Shown here: positions 43,939-51,677 of the stretch, in pieces | How the letters are laid out: each line of letters starts with the position of its first letter | Numbering within the stretch: position 1 is the stretch's first letter | Source: Sphingomonadales bacterium | GTDB taxonomy: Bacteria; Pseudomonadota; Alphaproteobacteria; Sphingomonadales; Sphingomonadaceae | Length of the DNA stretch: 51,677 nt | Reading direction: 5' to 3' | Assembly (NCBI GenBank): GCA_019750455.1 | Contig: JAIEOM010000052.1 | Span: 1-51,677, forward strand | Translations under genes and position numbers: made by a program | The notes under the pieces: model-generated | The model's input: the letters and a program-made list of their open reading frames with translations, nothing else | Told to the model about the DNA's origin: nothing | Database searches by the model: none

Positions 43939-45939
43939 ATGTCCGATCCCACCCCTGACGACCTCTTCGCCAACACCCCCACCTCCAGCGGCGATTACAA
44001 TGCGTCCGCGATCGAGGTGCTCGAAGGGCTGGAGCCCGTCCGCCGCCGTCCCGGCATGTATATCGGCGGGACGGATGATCGCGCTTACCACCACCTTGCC
44101 GCCGAAGTGCTCGACAATGCGATGGACGAGGCGGTGGCGGGCCACGCGACGCGGATCGAGGTGCGGCTCGATGAAGGCAACCGCCTGAGCATCGCCGATA
44201 ATGGCCGCGGCATTCCGGTGGACGAACACCCCAAGTTCCCGGGCAAGTCGACGCTGGAAGTGATCCTGTCCACGCTCCATTCGGGCGGCAAGTTCTCCGG
44301 CAAGGCATACGCCACCAGCGGCGGTCTGCACGGGGTGGGTATCAGCGTAGTCAACGCGCTGTCCGCCCACACCCGCGTCGAGGTGGCGCGCGACAAGCAG
44401 CTTTACGCGCAGGAGTTTGCGCGAGGGGTGACGCAAGGGGCGATCCAGAACCTTGGCCCAACGCCCAACCGACGCGGGACCACGGTCAGCTTCGTTCCCG
44501 ATCCGGAGATTTTCGGCGATCGCAATTTCAATCCCAAGCGGCTGTTCAAGCTGGCGCGGTCCAAGGCGTATCTGTTCGCGGGCGTCGAAATCCGCTGGAA
44601 GTGCGCGCCTTCACTGGCCTCCGAGGAAGTTCCCGCCGAGGCGGTGTTCAAGTTCCCCGGCGGACTTGCCGATCACCTCGCCGAACAGGTGGGCACGCGT
44701 GAATGTGTCACCGCGCAGCCCTTCACCGGCAGTCAGGAATTTCCGCTGGTCGACGGCATCGGGCAAGGCCGCGTCGAATGGGCGATCGCCTGGCCGCTTT
44801 ATTCCGACGGCGCGACGAGCTGGTATTGCAACACCGTGCCCACTCCCGATGGCGGCACCCACGAACAGGGCCTGCGCACCGCCCTAACCCGCGGTTTGCG
44901 CGCGTTCGGGGAGCTGGTCGGGCAGAAGAAAGCGAAGGACATCACCGCCGATGACGTGATGACCGGCGCCGAGGTGATGCTCAGCGTCTTCATTCGCGAT
45001 CCGCAGTTCCAGTCCCAGACCAAGGACCGCCTTACCTCGCCCGAGGCCGCGCGTCTGGTCGAGAACGCGGTGCGCGACCATTTCGACCACTTCCTCACCG
45101 ACAATATGGAGCGGGGCAAGGCGCTGCTCGGCGAGGTGATGGAGCGCATGGACGAACGCCTCAAGCGCAAGCAGGAACGCGAGATCAAGCGCAAGAGCGC
45201 CACCAACGCCAAGAAGCTGCGCCTGCCCGGCAAGCTCACCGACTGCTCCGGCGAAGGCGGGCGCGAGACCGAATTGTTCATCGTCGAGGGTGACAGCGCG
45301 GGCGGCAGCGCCAAGCAGGCGCGCGACCGCAAGAGCCAGGCGATCCTGCCGATCCGCGGCAAGATCCTGAACGTCGCGTCCGCCACCGCTGACAAGATCC
45401 GCGCCAACAGCGAAATCGCCGACCTGATCCTCGCGCTCGGTTGCGGCACCCGCAAGGACTGCGACGCGGGCAATCTGCGCTACGACCGCATCATCATCAT
45501 GACTGACGCGGATGTGGACGGCGCGCATATCGCGACGCTGCTGATGACCTTCTTCTTCCAGGAAATGCCCGACATCGTGCGCAAGGGCCACCTGTTCCTC
45601 GCCCAGCCCCCGCTCTACCGCCTGACTGCGGGCAAGGAGAGCCGCTACGCGCGTGACGATGCACACCGCGCCGAGCTTGAGGCGACGGTGTTCAAGAACA
45701 AGAAGGTCGAAGTCAGCCGCTTCAAGGGCCTTGGCGAGATGAACCCGCAGCAATTGCGCGAAACCACCATGGCCCCCGAAACGCGCGGGCTGATCCGCAT
45801 CACGCTGCCGCAGGAATTCGAGGATCGCGCGGGGGTTGCCCGGCTTGTCGACGAGCTGATGGGCCGCAACCCGGAACACCGCTTCAACTTCATCCAGAAC
45901 CGCGCCAGCGATGTGGACCGAGATTTGATCGATGCGTGA
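43939..45939 (+). CDS. parE: DNA topoisomerase IV subunit B
   Basis: ATPase subunit of topoisomerase IV, 666 residues, decatenating replicated chromosomes. GHKL ATP-binding motifs are in EVLDNAMDEAVAG and IADNGRGIPVDEHP, and the TOPRIM domain in FIVEGDSAGGSAKQARDRKS with ITDADVDGAH-like IIMTDADVDGAHIA. The overall sequence, DYNASAIEVLEGLEPVRRRP, and shorter length match ParE rather than GyrB. The ATG is at 43939; the upstream frame is not family-like. It overlaps the next gene by 8 bases. Confidence 0.95.
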   Translation: MSDPTPDDLFANTPTSSGDYNASAIEVLEGLEPVRRRPGMYIGGTDDRAYHHLAAEVLDNAMDEAVAGHATRIEVRLDEGNRLSIADNGRGIPVDEHPKFPGKSTLEVILSTLHSGGKFSGKAYATSGGLHGVGISVVNALSAHTRVEVARDKQLYAQEFARGVTQGAIQNLGPTPNRRGTTVSFVPDPEIFGDRNFNPKRLFKLARSKAYLFAGVEIRWKCAPSLASEEVPAEAVFKFPGGLADHLAEQVGTRECVTAQPFTGSQEFPLVDGIGQGRVEWAIAWPLYSDGATSWYCNTVPTPDGGTHEQGLRTALTRGLRAFGELVGQKKAKDITADDVMTGAEVMLSVFIRDPQFQSQTKDRLTSPEAARLVENAVRDHFDHFLTDNMERGKALLGEVMERMDERLKRKQEREIKRKSATNAKKLRLPGKLTDCSGEGGRETELFIVEGDSAGGSAKQARDRKSQAILPIRGKILNVASATADKIRANSEIADLILALGCGTRKDCDAGNLRYDRIIIMTDADVDGAHIATLLMTFFFQEMPDIVRKGHLFLAQPPLYRLTAGKESRYARDDAHRAELEATVFKNKKVEVSRFKGLGEMNPQQLRETTMAPETRGLIRITLPQEFEDRAGVARLVDELMGRNPEHRFNFIQNRASDVDRDLIDA

Positions 45940-47239
45940 GGCGCTTGCCCCTGCCCTAGCCCTCATCCTGCTGGCACTGCCGGCAGCAGGGACCGCACAA
46001 GCACCCGCGCCCGCCGCTGCACAGGAGCAGACCGCGCTGGAACGCCGCAGCCGCGAGGTCGTCGGCCTGCTCAATGGCGAGGTGCAGCCCGAGGCGATTT
46101 TTACCGATGGCTTCCGCGCAGCCGTTGCCGATGCGCAGATCAAGGCGCTCTCAGCCAGTCTCACCGCGCAGTTCGGCCGCGCGCTGGAAGTGAGCCTGCT
46201 GGCCCCGCGCGAAGGCACCCGCGCCGCGCTGGAAATCCGCTTCGAACGCGGGCTGGCCAAGGGCGGGATCGCGATCGACCCGGCGCAAGGCAACCGCATC
46301 AACGAACTGCGCTTCACGTCAGTTGATGCGCTATCGGTTGCGGGAGACACGCCGCGCAAGATCAGCGGTGATCTTGCCGTGCTTCCCGGCACGGTCAACG
46401 CATGGTTCGCGCCGCTTGATGGCCCGCCGGTCATCACCCTCAACGCGCAGCAACCGCTCGCGCTGGGATCTGCGTTCAAGCTCTATGTGCTCGCCGCGCT
46501 GGCCGAGGATGTGAAGGCGGGCAAGCGCAAGTGGTCCGATACCGTGCCGCTCACGGAAAAGAGCTTCCCGAGCGGGCAGTTGCAGAACTGGCCCAAGGGC
46601 GCGCCGGTTACGTTGCACACGCTGGCGAGCCTGATGATTTCCATCAGCGACAATACTGCGACCGATCAGCTGATTGCGGTGCTTGGCAAGGCGCGCATCC
46701 TCAAGGTGATGAAGGACAGCGGCCACAGCGACCCGGCGCTGAACGACCCCTTCCTCACCACGCGCGAGCTCTTCCTGCTCAAGACCGGCGATGCCGCTGC
46801 GCTGTATGACTGGCAGCGCGCCGATGCCGAAACGCGCGCCGGGCTGGTCGCGGACGCGCTTGTGGCGGGGGCCAATACCACGCTCGACCAGGTCAACGCC
46901 GCGTTCGGCAATGGCCCCAAGGCGATCGAGATCGAATGGTTCGCATCGTCTGCCGACCTCGCCAAGCTGTTCGTCCATATGCGCAAGACCGCCGATCCGA
47001 AGGCGTTCGCCATCATGGCGATCAGCCCATCGGCCAATGGCGAGGCGATCCGGGCCAACTGGCCTTATATCGGCTTCAAGGGCGGCTCGGAACCAGGCGT
47101 GCTCAACTACACATGGTTGCTTACCGACAAGGCGGGCCGCGATTGGGTGCTCACCCTTGGCTGGAACAACCCCGATGCGGTTGTGGACGAGGGCAAGCTC
47201 AACGCCATCGCCCAACGTATCCTGCTGCTCCCTCGCTGA
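45932..47239 (+). CDS. Serine hydrolase, class A beta-lactamase fold
   Basis: Secreted 435-residue protein with a signal peptide (about 1-22) and an N-terminal small domain (about 35-135). The C-terminal part has the beta-lactamase/penicillin-binding fold: SxxK at S180-K183 (SAFK), SDN at S239-N241 and KGG at 383-385 in place of KTG. The class A omega-loop glutamate is not obvious, so it is better seen as a serine hydrolase of unknown substrate than as a lactamase. It overlaps the end of parE by 8 bases and is probably co-translated. Confidence 0.83.
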   Translation: MREALAPALALILLALPAAGTAQAPAPAAAQEQTALERRSREVVGLLNGEVQPEAIFTDGFRAAVADAQIKALSASLTAQFGRALEVSLLAPREGTRAALEIRFERGLAKGGIAIDPAQGNRINELRFTSVDALSVAGDTPRKISGDLAVLPGTVNAWFAPLDGPPVITLNAQQPLALGSAFKLYVLAALAEDVKAGKRKWSDTVPLTEKSFPSGQLQNWPKGAPVTLHTLASLMISISDNTATDQLIAVLGKARILKVMKDSGHSDPALNDPFLTTRELFLLKTGDAAALYDWQRADAETRAGLVADALVAGANTTLDQVNAAFGNGPKAIEIEWFASSADLAKLFVHMRKTADPKAFAIMAISPSANGEAIRANWPYIGFKGGSEPGVLNYTWLLTDKAGRDWVLTLGWNNPDAVVDEGKLNAIAQRILLLPR

Positions 47240-47320
47240 TTTGCCAGCCCCCTACCCCTTGCGCCCCGGCGCGCGCGCCCTTATCGCTGCGGGGCGAAAT
47301 TCAGTCTCACAGGAAAACTC

Positions 47321-48193
47321 ATGGCCGACCAGCAGCCCAACGGACAGCAACGCTTCGAAGGCACCAAGTCCTATATCGCGACCGAGGACTTGAAGGTCGC
47401 GGTCAATGCCGCCGTCACTCTGCGCCGCCCGCTGCTGGTCAAGGGTGAGCCCGGCACCGGCAAGACCGTGCTGGCGCATGAAATCTCCAAGGCGCTGAAT
47501 GCCCCGCTGATCGAGTGGAACATCAAGTCGACCACCAAGGCGCAGCAGGGCCTCTATGAATATGACGCGGTCGCCCGTCTGCGCGATGGCCAGCTGGGCG
47601 AAGAGCGCGTCCACGACATCCGCAACTACATCAAGAAGGGCAAGCTGTGGGAGGCCTTCACCTCGCCCCAGCTGCCCGTGCTGCTGATCGACGAGATCGA
47701 CAAGGCCGATATCGAGTTCCCGAACGACCTGCTTCAGGAACTGGATCGCATGAGCTTCGACGTTTACGAAACGCAGGAGCGCATTACGGCCAAGGAACGC
47801 CCGATCGTCGTCATCACCTCGAACAACGAGAAGGAACTGCCCGACGCCTTCCTGCGCCGCTGCTTCTTCCACTACATCAAGTTCCCCGACCGTGAGACGA
47901 TGCAGGACATCATCGACGTCCACTTCCCCGGCATCCAGAAGACGCTGGTGAAGAAGGCGATGGATATCTTCTACGACCTGCGCGAAGTGCCGGGCCTCAA
48001 GAAGAAGCCCTCGACCAGCGAACTGCTCGACTGGCTGAAGCTGCTCCTCAACGAGGACATGCCGCTGGACGTGCTCCAGAACAGCAATCCGGCCAGCGCC
48101 ATCCCTCCGCTGCACGGCGCGCTGCTGAAGAACGAGCAGGACATCATGCTGTTCGAACGGCTCGCCTTCATGGCCCGCCGCAACCCGACCTGA
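47321..48193 (+). CDS. MoxR family AAA+ ATPase
   Basis: MoxR-type AAA+ ATPase of 290 residues. Walker A is in VKGEPGTGKTVLAHE and Walker B in VLLIDEIDKADIEF, with the sensor VITSNNEKELPDAFLRRC. It probably acts as a chaperone with a VWA-domain partner, by family analogy. The normal neighbour, a CoxE-like VWA gene, lies about 2.7 kb away at the right edge instead of directly downstream; two minus-strand genes sit between. ATG 47321 behind an AGGAAA site. Confidence 0.93.
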   Translation: MADQQPNGQQRFEGTKSYIATEDLKVAVNAAVTLRRPLLVKGEPGTGKTVLAHEISKALNAPLIEWNIKSTTKAQQGLYEYDAVARLRDGQLGEERVHDIRNYIKKGKLWEAFTSPQLPVLLIDEIDKADIEFPNDLLQELDRMSFDVYETQERITAKERPIVVITSNNEKELPDAFLRRCFFHYIKFPDRETMQDIIDVHFPGIQKTLVKKAMDIFYDLREVPGLKKKPSTSELLDWLKLLLNEDMPLDVLQNSNPASAIPPLHGALLKNEQDIMLFERLAFMARRNPT

Positions 48194-48194
48194 A

Positions 48195-49160
48195 CTAGCT
48201 GACCGGAAAGCAATCAATTCCGGCGCGCTTCAGGTCAATGCATGTCCGGTGGGCATCAGGGGCCGATGCGCGCAGGCGATAATATTGCGTGCCCTTGACC
48301 ACCGCGGGCACGATCGTGACCCGCATAGATCGCAGTTCCGGCCTTTGCGCCAAGAGCATGTCCCAATGCATTTGCGCCTCGGGTTGCGATAGCGCCGCCA
48401 TCAGCTGGATCGTCTGGCCCTTCGCGGCAGCTGGCGGGGCGGCGGGCGACGGGATTTCTGCGGGAGTTTGCGGCGAGATCGTCCGGCTTGCCGGCAGGCG
48501 GGCTGCGGCGGGCACGGTGTTGCTGCGGGCCAGCGCAGCGGCTTCGCGGCGCAGCACGTCGGGCGGGATCGGCACCAGCCCCCCGGTCCGCTGCGCAAGA
48601 GCCAGCGCTTCCGGCGCGCTCGGCAGCGCATCTTCGACCACGATCACCGCGGTCGAGCTTGCGCGAGTGATCTTGAACAGCTCGCTGGCAAAGGCCTTGG
48701 GCACGCGGATGCACCCGTGCGAGGCGGGGTAGCCCGGCAGATGGCCCCCGTGAATGGCAACGCCGTCCCATGTCAGGCGTTGCATGAACGGCATCGGCGC
48801 GTTGCTGTAGAGGTTGGAGCGGTGGAAGGTCTTCTTTTGCAGGATCGCGAAAACCCCCGTCGGCGTCTCCTTGCCGGGCTTGCCGGTCGAAACCGGGCTG
48901 GAACGCCACAGCACCCCGTCACGAAAGACATGCATCTGCTGCGAGGCGAGGCTGACGGTGATGACAACGCCGCTCGCCAGAACATCTTCGACGGTGCGGG
49001 TTGGCGGAGGTTCGGGTGTGGCTGTCGGTTCTGGCGCGGGAGCGACGGCACGATCGCCGGGCACCTCCTGCGATCCGGCACCTTCGGCAGCTGGCACGCA
49101 GCCGGGCAGCAGCAGCGCGGCCACCGGCAACCAGCAAAGATCGACCCGCAAGTGCCGCAA
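48195..49160 (-). CDS. L,D-transpeptidase (YkuD) lipoprotein with a SPOR-like end
   Basis: Periplasmic 321-residue lipoprotein with lipobox C21 in ALLLPGCVP. The YkuD catalytic site is GYPASHGCIRVP (H148, C150, R152). A Pro/Ala linker follows, and the last 75 or so residues look like a SPOR domain (QLMAALSQPEAQMHWDMLLA, ending TCIDLKRAGIDCFPVS), which binds peptidoglycan. The predicted start is TTG at 49158-49160; other TTG or GTG starts nearby are possible. It forms 3-3 cross-links or anchors proteins, by family. It lies on the opposite strand to moxR. Confidence 0.87.
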   Translation of the reverse strand: MRHLRVDLCWLPVAALLLPGCVPAAEGAGSQEVPGDRAVAPAPEPTATPEPPPTRTVEDVLASGVVITVSLASQQMHVFRDGVLWRSSPVSTGKPGKETPTGVFAILQKKTFHRSNLYSNAPMPFMQRLTWDGVAIHGGHLPGYPASHGCIRVPKAFASELFKITRASSTAVIVVEDALPSAPEALALAQRTGGLVPIPPDVLRREAAALARSNTVPAAARLPASRTISPQTPAEIPSPAAPPAAAKGQTIQLMAALSQPEAQMHWDMLLAQRPELRSMRVTIVPAVVKGTQYYRLRASAPDAHRTCIDLKRAGIDCFPVS

Positions 49161-49170
49161 AGCCCAGCTC

Positions 49171-49191
49171 CGTTAACCACCGCAGTTAACG
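49171..49191. repeat. 7-bp inverted repeat upstream of the L,D-transpeptidase
   Basis: CGTTAAC (49171-49177) and GTTAACG (49185-49191) are perfect arms with a 7-base spacer, about 11 bases before the TTG start on the minus strand. It could be an operator. The TTAA pair is 9 bases apart, so it does not match the CtrA N7 spacing. Confidence 0.35.
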
Positions 49192-49306
49192 GTTAGTCGC
49201 GCAGCGGCTGCACGGCAAGGGAAAGCCCCTGATCGAAAATCTGTTACGCGGCGGCGCAAAGGGGCGCAGGCTGACCGGCCCTTGCGCGGGTTCAACCGGG
49301 TTTAGA

Positions 49307-49355
49307 CCCCGCCCAGACCCCCTCCAGACCCCGGTTAGGCCCCGGTTAGCCCCCC
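49307..49355 (-). other. G-quadruplex-capable tract beside parS
   Basis: The minus strand has six G-runs (3-6 G) in 49 bases, with loops of 1, 3, 6, 6 and 7 bases, which meet the G3+N1-7 rule. It lies 10 bases from the parS-like site and downstream of the chemoreceptor gene's stop. The 49,161-49,397 gap has no gene. Confidence 0.5.
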
Positions 49356-49365
49356 GTCGCAGCGA

Positions 49366-49381
49366 TGTTTCGCGTGAAACA
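49366..49381. other. parS-like ParB binding site
   Basis: TGTTTCGCGTGAAACA differs from the consensus TGTTTCACGTGAAACA at one position (15 of 16). It lies in non-coding DNA between the L,D-transpeptidase and chemoreceptor genes. parS sites cluster near the origin in most bacteria. Confidence 0.72.
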
Positions 49382-49397
49382 TTGCCGCCGCGGCGGA

Positions 49398-50798
49398 TCA
49401 ATCGAAGCTGTAGGCCAGCTCGAAATCGCCCCAGCGCCGCCCGCCGAAGACCAGCGGGACATAGACGTTGCGGACCACGACGTAGGAATTGCCGTCACCC
49501 TCCTGCCGGTAGACCGCCATCATGTAGGGCGCGGTGGAGATTTTCGCCTTGCGGTCGATCGCCTCCAGCATGATCCGTCCGTTGCGGCAGAACTGCGTGT
49601 CATGGTTGAGATCGCCCGTGGGAGTGCGGCTGCGTTCCGTCAGATGGGTCGGCAGGAAGCCATTCATGTCGGTGCAGGCCGCGGCCAAGACGCGGGAATC
49701 GCTCGCCTTTGCCCGGTCGAGGAAGGGGCGCCATTCGGCATGGGCCCAATCGGTCAGGCGCGTGCGGAACAGTGGCGGATTGGTGCCGGGTACGGGCTGG
49801 TAATCGGTATCGAACAGCGCCGCAGTGCCAATCGCCCCGCTGGCCAGCGCGGCTTCGGTATGGGCAGCGATCTCCTGCATCATCGCCTGCGCCTGTGCCA
49901 CCATCGCGCTGTCCTCGGGGCTGAGGCCGGCATGGACGATCCGGTCGAACATCTCGGAGGCTGTAATTTCAAGCTCTTCCATCTTGCGATGGGCGCCGTG
50001 TAGGCGATCTTCGTTTTTCCGCGATGCGGCGTCGTAACTGGTCAGAACGCGTTGGACTTTGTCGACATGGCCCGAGATCGTGCCGGTCGAACGGGCGATG
50101 ACGTCGTTCTGCTTGTCGACCTCCTCCACAAGGCTACCGACATTGGCGATGGTGCTCTCGATCCGGGCGACGGATGCGCGCGCCTCGCCGCTGGCTTTGG
50201 ATCCCGCCTCGATCCGTCCGATCACCACCTCGGCCTCGCCGCCCAGGGCATCGATGGTCGCGGCGATTTCCTCGGTCGCCTTGCGGGTGTCGTTGGCAAG
50301 GCTTTTCACCTCCGAGGCGACGACCGCGAATGTCCTACCGGCATCGCCCGCGCGCATCGCTTCGATGGTGGCGTTGAGCGCGAGGATATTGGTCGTCTCG
50401 GCAATCTCGCCGATGTCCTGCGCGCTGCGGCGGACCTGTTCCATCGCGGCGGAAAAGCTGGTGACGTGCTGGCCGAGGGTGTCGACCAGTTCGATCAGCG
50501 AGGCAATCTGGCCGAGCGATGACTGGATCAGCGCCGTGCCCTCGGAAAGCCGCTCGATGGCGCGTTCGGAAAGCAGTCGCGCCTCATCGGATGCCTCGGC
50601 AACCTTGGTCTGGTCGGCCTCCAGCGCTCTCACCGTTTCGGCCAAAGCCTCATGTTCGGAACGCAGCGTCTTGGAGGATTGGATCACCGCCTCCACAACA
50701 CCGGCGACGTCGGTGCACCCGACGGTCACCGCCCCGCAGCTTTCGGGGATCATCCCCAAGGCATGGGCATTGGCGGTATCGATGGCGAGGCTGTTCAT
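49398..50798 (-). CDS. Soluble methyl-accepting chemotaxis protein with C-terminal sensor
   Basis: Cytoplasmic chemoreceptor of 466 residues with no membrane segment. The signalling hairpin is residues 120-185 or so, with the tip [20 protein letters not shown] and [19 protein letters not shown] second sensor-like domain makes up the last 190 residues ([41 protein letters not shown]), resembling C-terminal Cache-like regions of other receptors. No other chemotaxis gene is in the window. Unusual is the sensor after the signalling part. Confidence 0.85.
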   Translation of the reverse strand: MNSLAIDTANAHALGMIPESCGAVTVGCTDVAGVVEAVIQSSKTLRSEHEALAETVRALEADQTKVAEASDEARLLSERAIERLSEGTALIQSSLGQIASLIELVDTLGQHVTSFSAAMEQVRRSAQDIGEIAETTNILALNATIEAMRAGDAGRTFAVVASEVKSLANDTRKATEEIAATIDALGGEAEVVIGRIEAGSKASGEARASVARIESTIANVGSLVEEVDKQNDVIARSTGTISGHVDKVQRVLTSYDAASRKNEDRLHGAHRKMEELEITASEMFDRIVHAGLSPEDSAMVAQAQAMMQEIAAHTEAALASGAIGTAALFDTDYQPVPGTNPPLFRTRLTDWAHAEWRPFLDRAKASDSRVLAAACTDMNGFLPTHLTERSRTPTGDLNHDTQFCRNGRIMLEAIDRKAKISTAPYMMAVYRQEGDGNSYVVVRNVYVPLVFGGRRWGDFELAYSFD

Positions 50799-50931
50799 GT
50801 CCGGATGCGGCCTTGTGTCGGAGTTGTCGAACTCTAGGCAGCGGATGGTAAGTTAAGGGTTAAAGTCCGCGGCTTTCCCCTCGCAGAAAGGGGACTGGTC
50901 AGGTCGCGGTGCGCGGGTTAAGCAGCAGCCC

Positions 50932-51677
50932 ATGTTCTTCAACTTCGTCGACGAATTGCGCGCCGCCGGGATCGGCGCTTCCTTCAAGGAGCACCTCACC
51001 CTGCTGGAGGCGCTCGACAAGGATGTGATCGAGCAGACGCCCGAGGCGTTCTACTACCTCTCCCGCGCGACCTTCGTGAAGGATGAGGGTCTGCTCGACC
51101 GGTTCGACCAGGTGTTCCAGAAGGTCTTCAAGGGGATCATGACCGATTACGGCCAGAACCCCGTCGACATTCCGGAGGACTGGCTGAAGGCAGTAGCCGA
51201 GAAGTTCCTGACCCCCGAGGAGATGGAGAAGATCAAGTCCCTCGGCGATTGGGACGAGATCATGGAGACGCTCAAGAAGCGTCTGGAAGAGCAGGAAAAG
51301 CGCCACCAGGGCGGCAACAAGTGGATCGGCACGGGCGGCACCTCGCCGTTCGGCAATTCCGGCTACAACCCCGAAGGCGTGCGCATCGGCGGCGAGAGCA
51401 AGCACGGCCGCGCGATCAAGGTTTGGGAAAAGCGCGAGTTCAAGAACCTCGACAACACCAAGGAACTCGGCACCCGCAACATCAAGATGGCACTGCGGCG
51501 CCTGCGCCGCTTCGCCCGCGAAGGCGCGGCAGACGAATTGGACATCCCCGGCACCATCGAGGGCACCGCCAAGCAGGGCTGGCTCGACATCCGCATGCGG
51601 CCCGAGCGGCGCAATGCCGTCAAGCTGCTGCTGTTCCTCGATGTCGGCGGATCGATGGACCCCTTCATCAAGCTGGT
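50932..51677 (+). CDS. VWA domain protein (CoxE-like), C-terminally cut by the window
   Basis: An open frame from ATG 50932 to the right edge, 248 complete codons. It begins MFFNFVDELRAAGIGASFKE and includes a charged region (LKKRLEEQEKRHQGG). It reaches the VWA start, LLLFLDVGGSMDPF, whose DVGGS is the CoxE-like MIDAS. It is the expected partner of the MoxR ATPase at 47321-48193. The gene's end lies outside. Confidence 0.9.
   Translation, partial: MFFNFVDELRAAGIGASFKEHLTLLEALDKDVIEQTPEAFYYLSRATFVKDEGLLDRFDQVFQKVFKGIMTDYGQNPVDIPEDWLKAVAEKFLTPEEMEKIKSLGDWDEIMETLKKRLEEQEKRHQGGNKWIGTGGTSPFGNSGYNPEGVRIGGESKHGRAIKVWEKREFKNLDNTKELGTRNIKMALRRLRRFAREGAADELDIPGTIEGTAKQGWLDIRMRPERRNAVKLLLFLDVGGSMDPFIKL

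Noticed and set aside
42904-44436. 510-codon minus-strand open frame opposite the LppC-like gene and parE
   Set aside because: It spans two real genes antisense and has no domain match.
49171-49191. CtrA box
   Set aside because: TTAA-N9-TTAA spacing is not the N7 of the CtrA consensus. The TTAAGGGTTAA near 50850 has N3.
49365-50003. Plus-strand open frame starting within the parS-like site
   Set aside because: It is antisense to the chemoreceptor gene and has no domain; the parS reading is more convincing.
50870-50905. Terminator-like TCCCC/GGGGA hairpin before the VWA gene
   Set aside because: The stem is only 5 bp and has no U-tract.

Overview
The window is a dense, GC-rich stretch of bacterial chromosome. 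Its gene set and order point to an alphaproteobacterium of the order Sphingomonadales, probably near Erythrobacter/Porphyrobacter. Supporting signs are a PhaR-type PHA regulator, an archaeal/eukaryal-style ProRS, the divergent hrcA / rph-rdgB-hemW layout, DUF6445 and 'vgr-related' families I associate with sphingomonads, and two palindromic intergenic repeats of kinds I know from such genomes. The genus is inference. I see no prophage, insertion sequence, CRISPR array or rRNA. This is mostly core, vertically inherited DNA, and I did not find a clear new multi-gene system.

Layout. Positions 1-7.1 kb (minus) hold a compact operon: MltB-like transglycosylase, D-Ala-D-Ala carboxypeptidase, tmk, holB, metG, tatD, an MBL-fold hydrolase and the start of a membrane protein. 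From the carboxypeptidase on, every gene overlaps the next by a few bases. A tRNA-Ser(UGA) follows on the plus strand. Positions 7.4-13.4 kb (minus) hold an AspH-type hydroxylase, a methyltransferase, lpd, a YciA-like thioesterase, a small membrane protein of lower GC, and pdhC with two subunit-binding domains. A plus-strand universal stress protein follows. Positions 14-25.2 kb (minus) hold rnr, an M28 peptidase, proS, phaR, alr, an MHS-type transporter, an IscU-like protein lacking key ligands, cvpA and radA.

Positions 25.3-27.6 kb (plus) hold a large patatin-like hydrolase. Positions 27.7-35.7 kb are a proteostasis block: DUF6445, dnaJ and dnaK behind a good RpoH promoter match, and grpE-hrcA, all minus. 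Between them sits a plus-strand trio (PCu(A)C copper chaperone, an HExxH protein and a six-helix membrane protein) whose starts all seem to be non-ATG and which overlap by 4 bases. Two tandem glycine-zipper lipoproteins lie next to it, each with an inverted repeat over its translation start.

Positions 35.7-39.8 kb hold rph-rdgB and hemW-xerC with a CAP-domain protein on the other strand. Positions 39.8-43.9 kb hold dedA, gshB, yraN and rsmI, with an LppC/LpoA-like lipoprotein divergent. Positions 43.9-48.2 kb (plus) hold parE, a beta-lactamase-fold serine hydrolase and a MoxR ATPase. The MoxR gene's usual VWA partner appears only at the right edge (50,932 onward, cut off). Between them lie a minus-strand L,D-transpeptidase with a SPOR-like end, a parS-like site beside a G-quadruplex-capable tract, and a soluble chemoreceptor with its sensor domain at the C-terminus.

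The items most worth following are the parS-like site with its G-rich neighbour, the start-site hairpins on the twin lipoprotein genes, the non-ATG trio, the IscU-like protein without canonical ligands, the double subunit-binding domain in PdhC, and the split MoxR/VWA pair.
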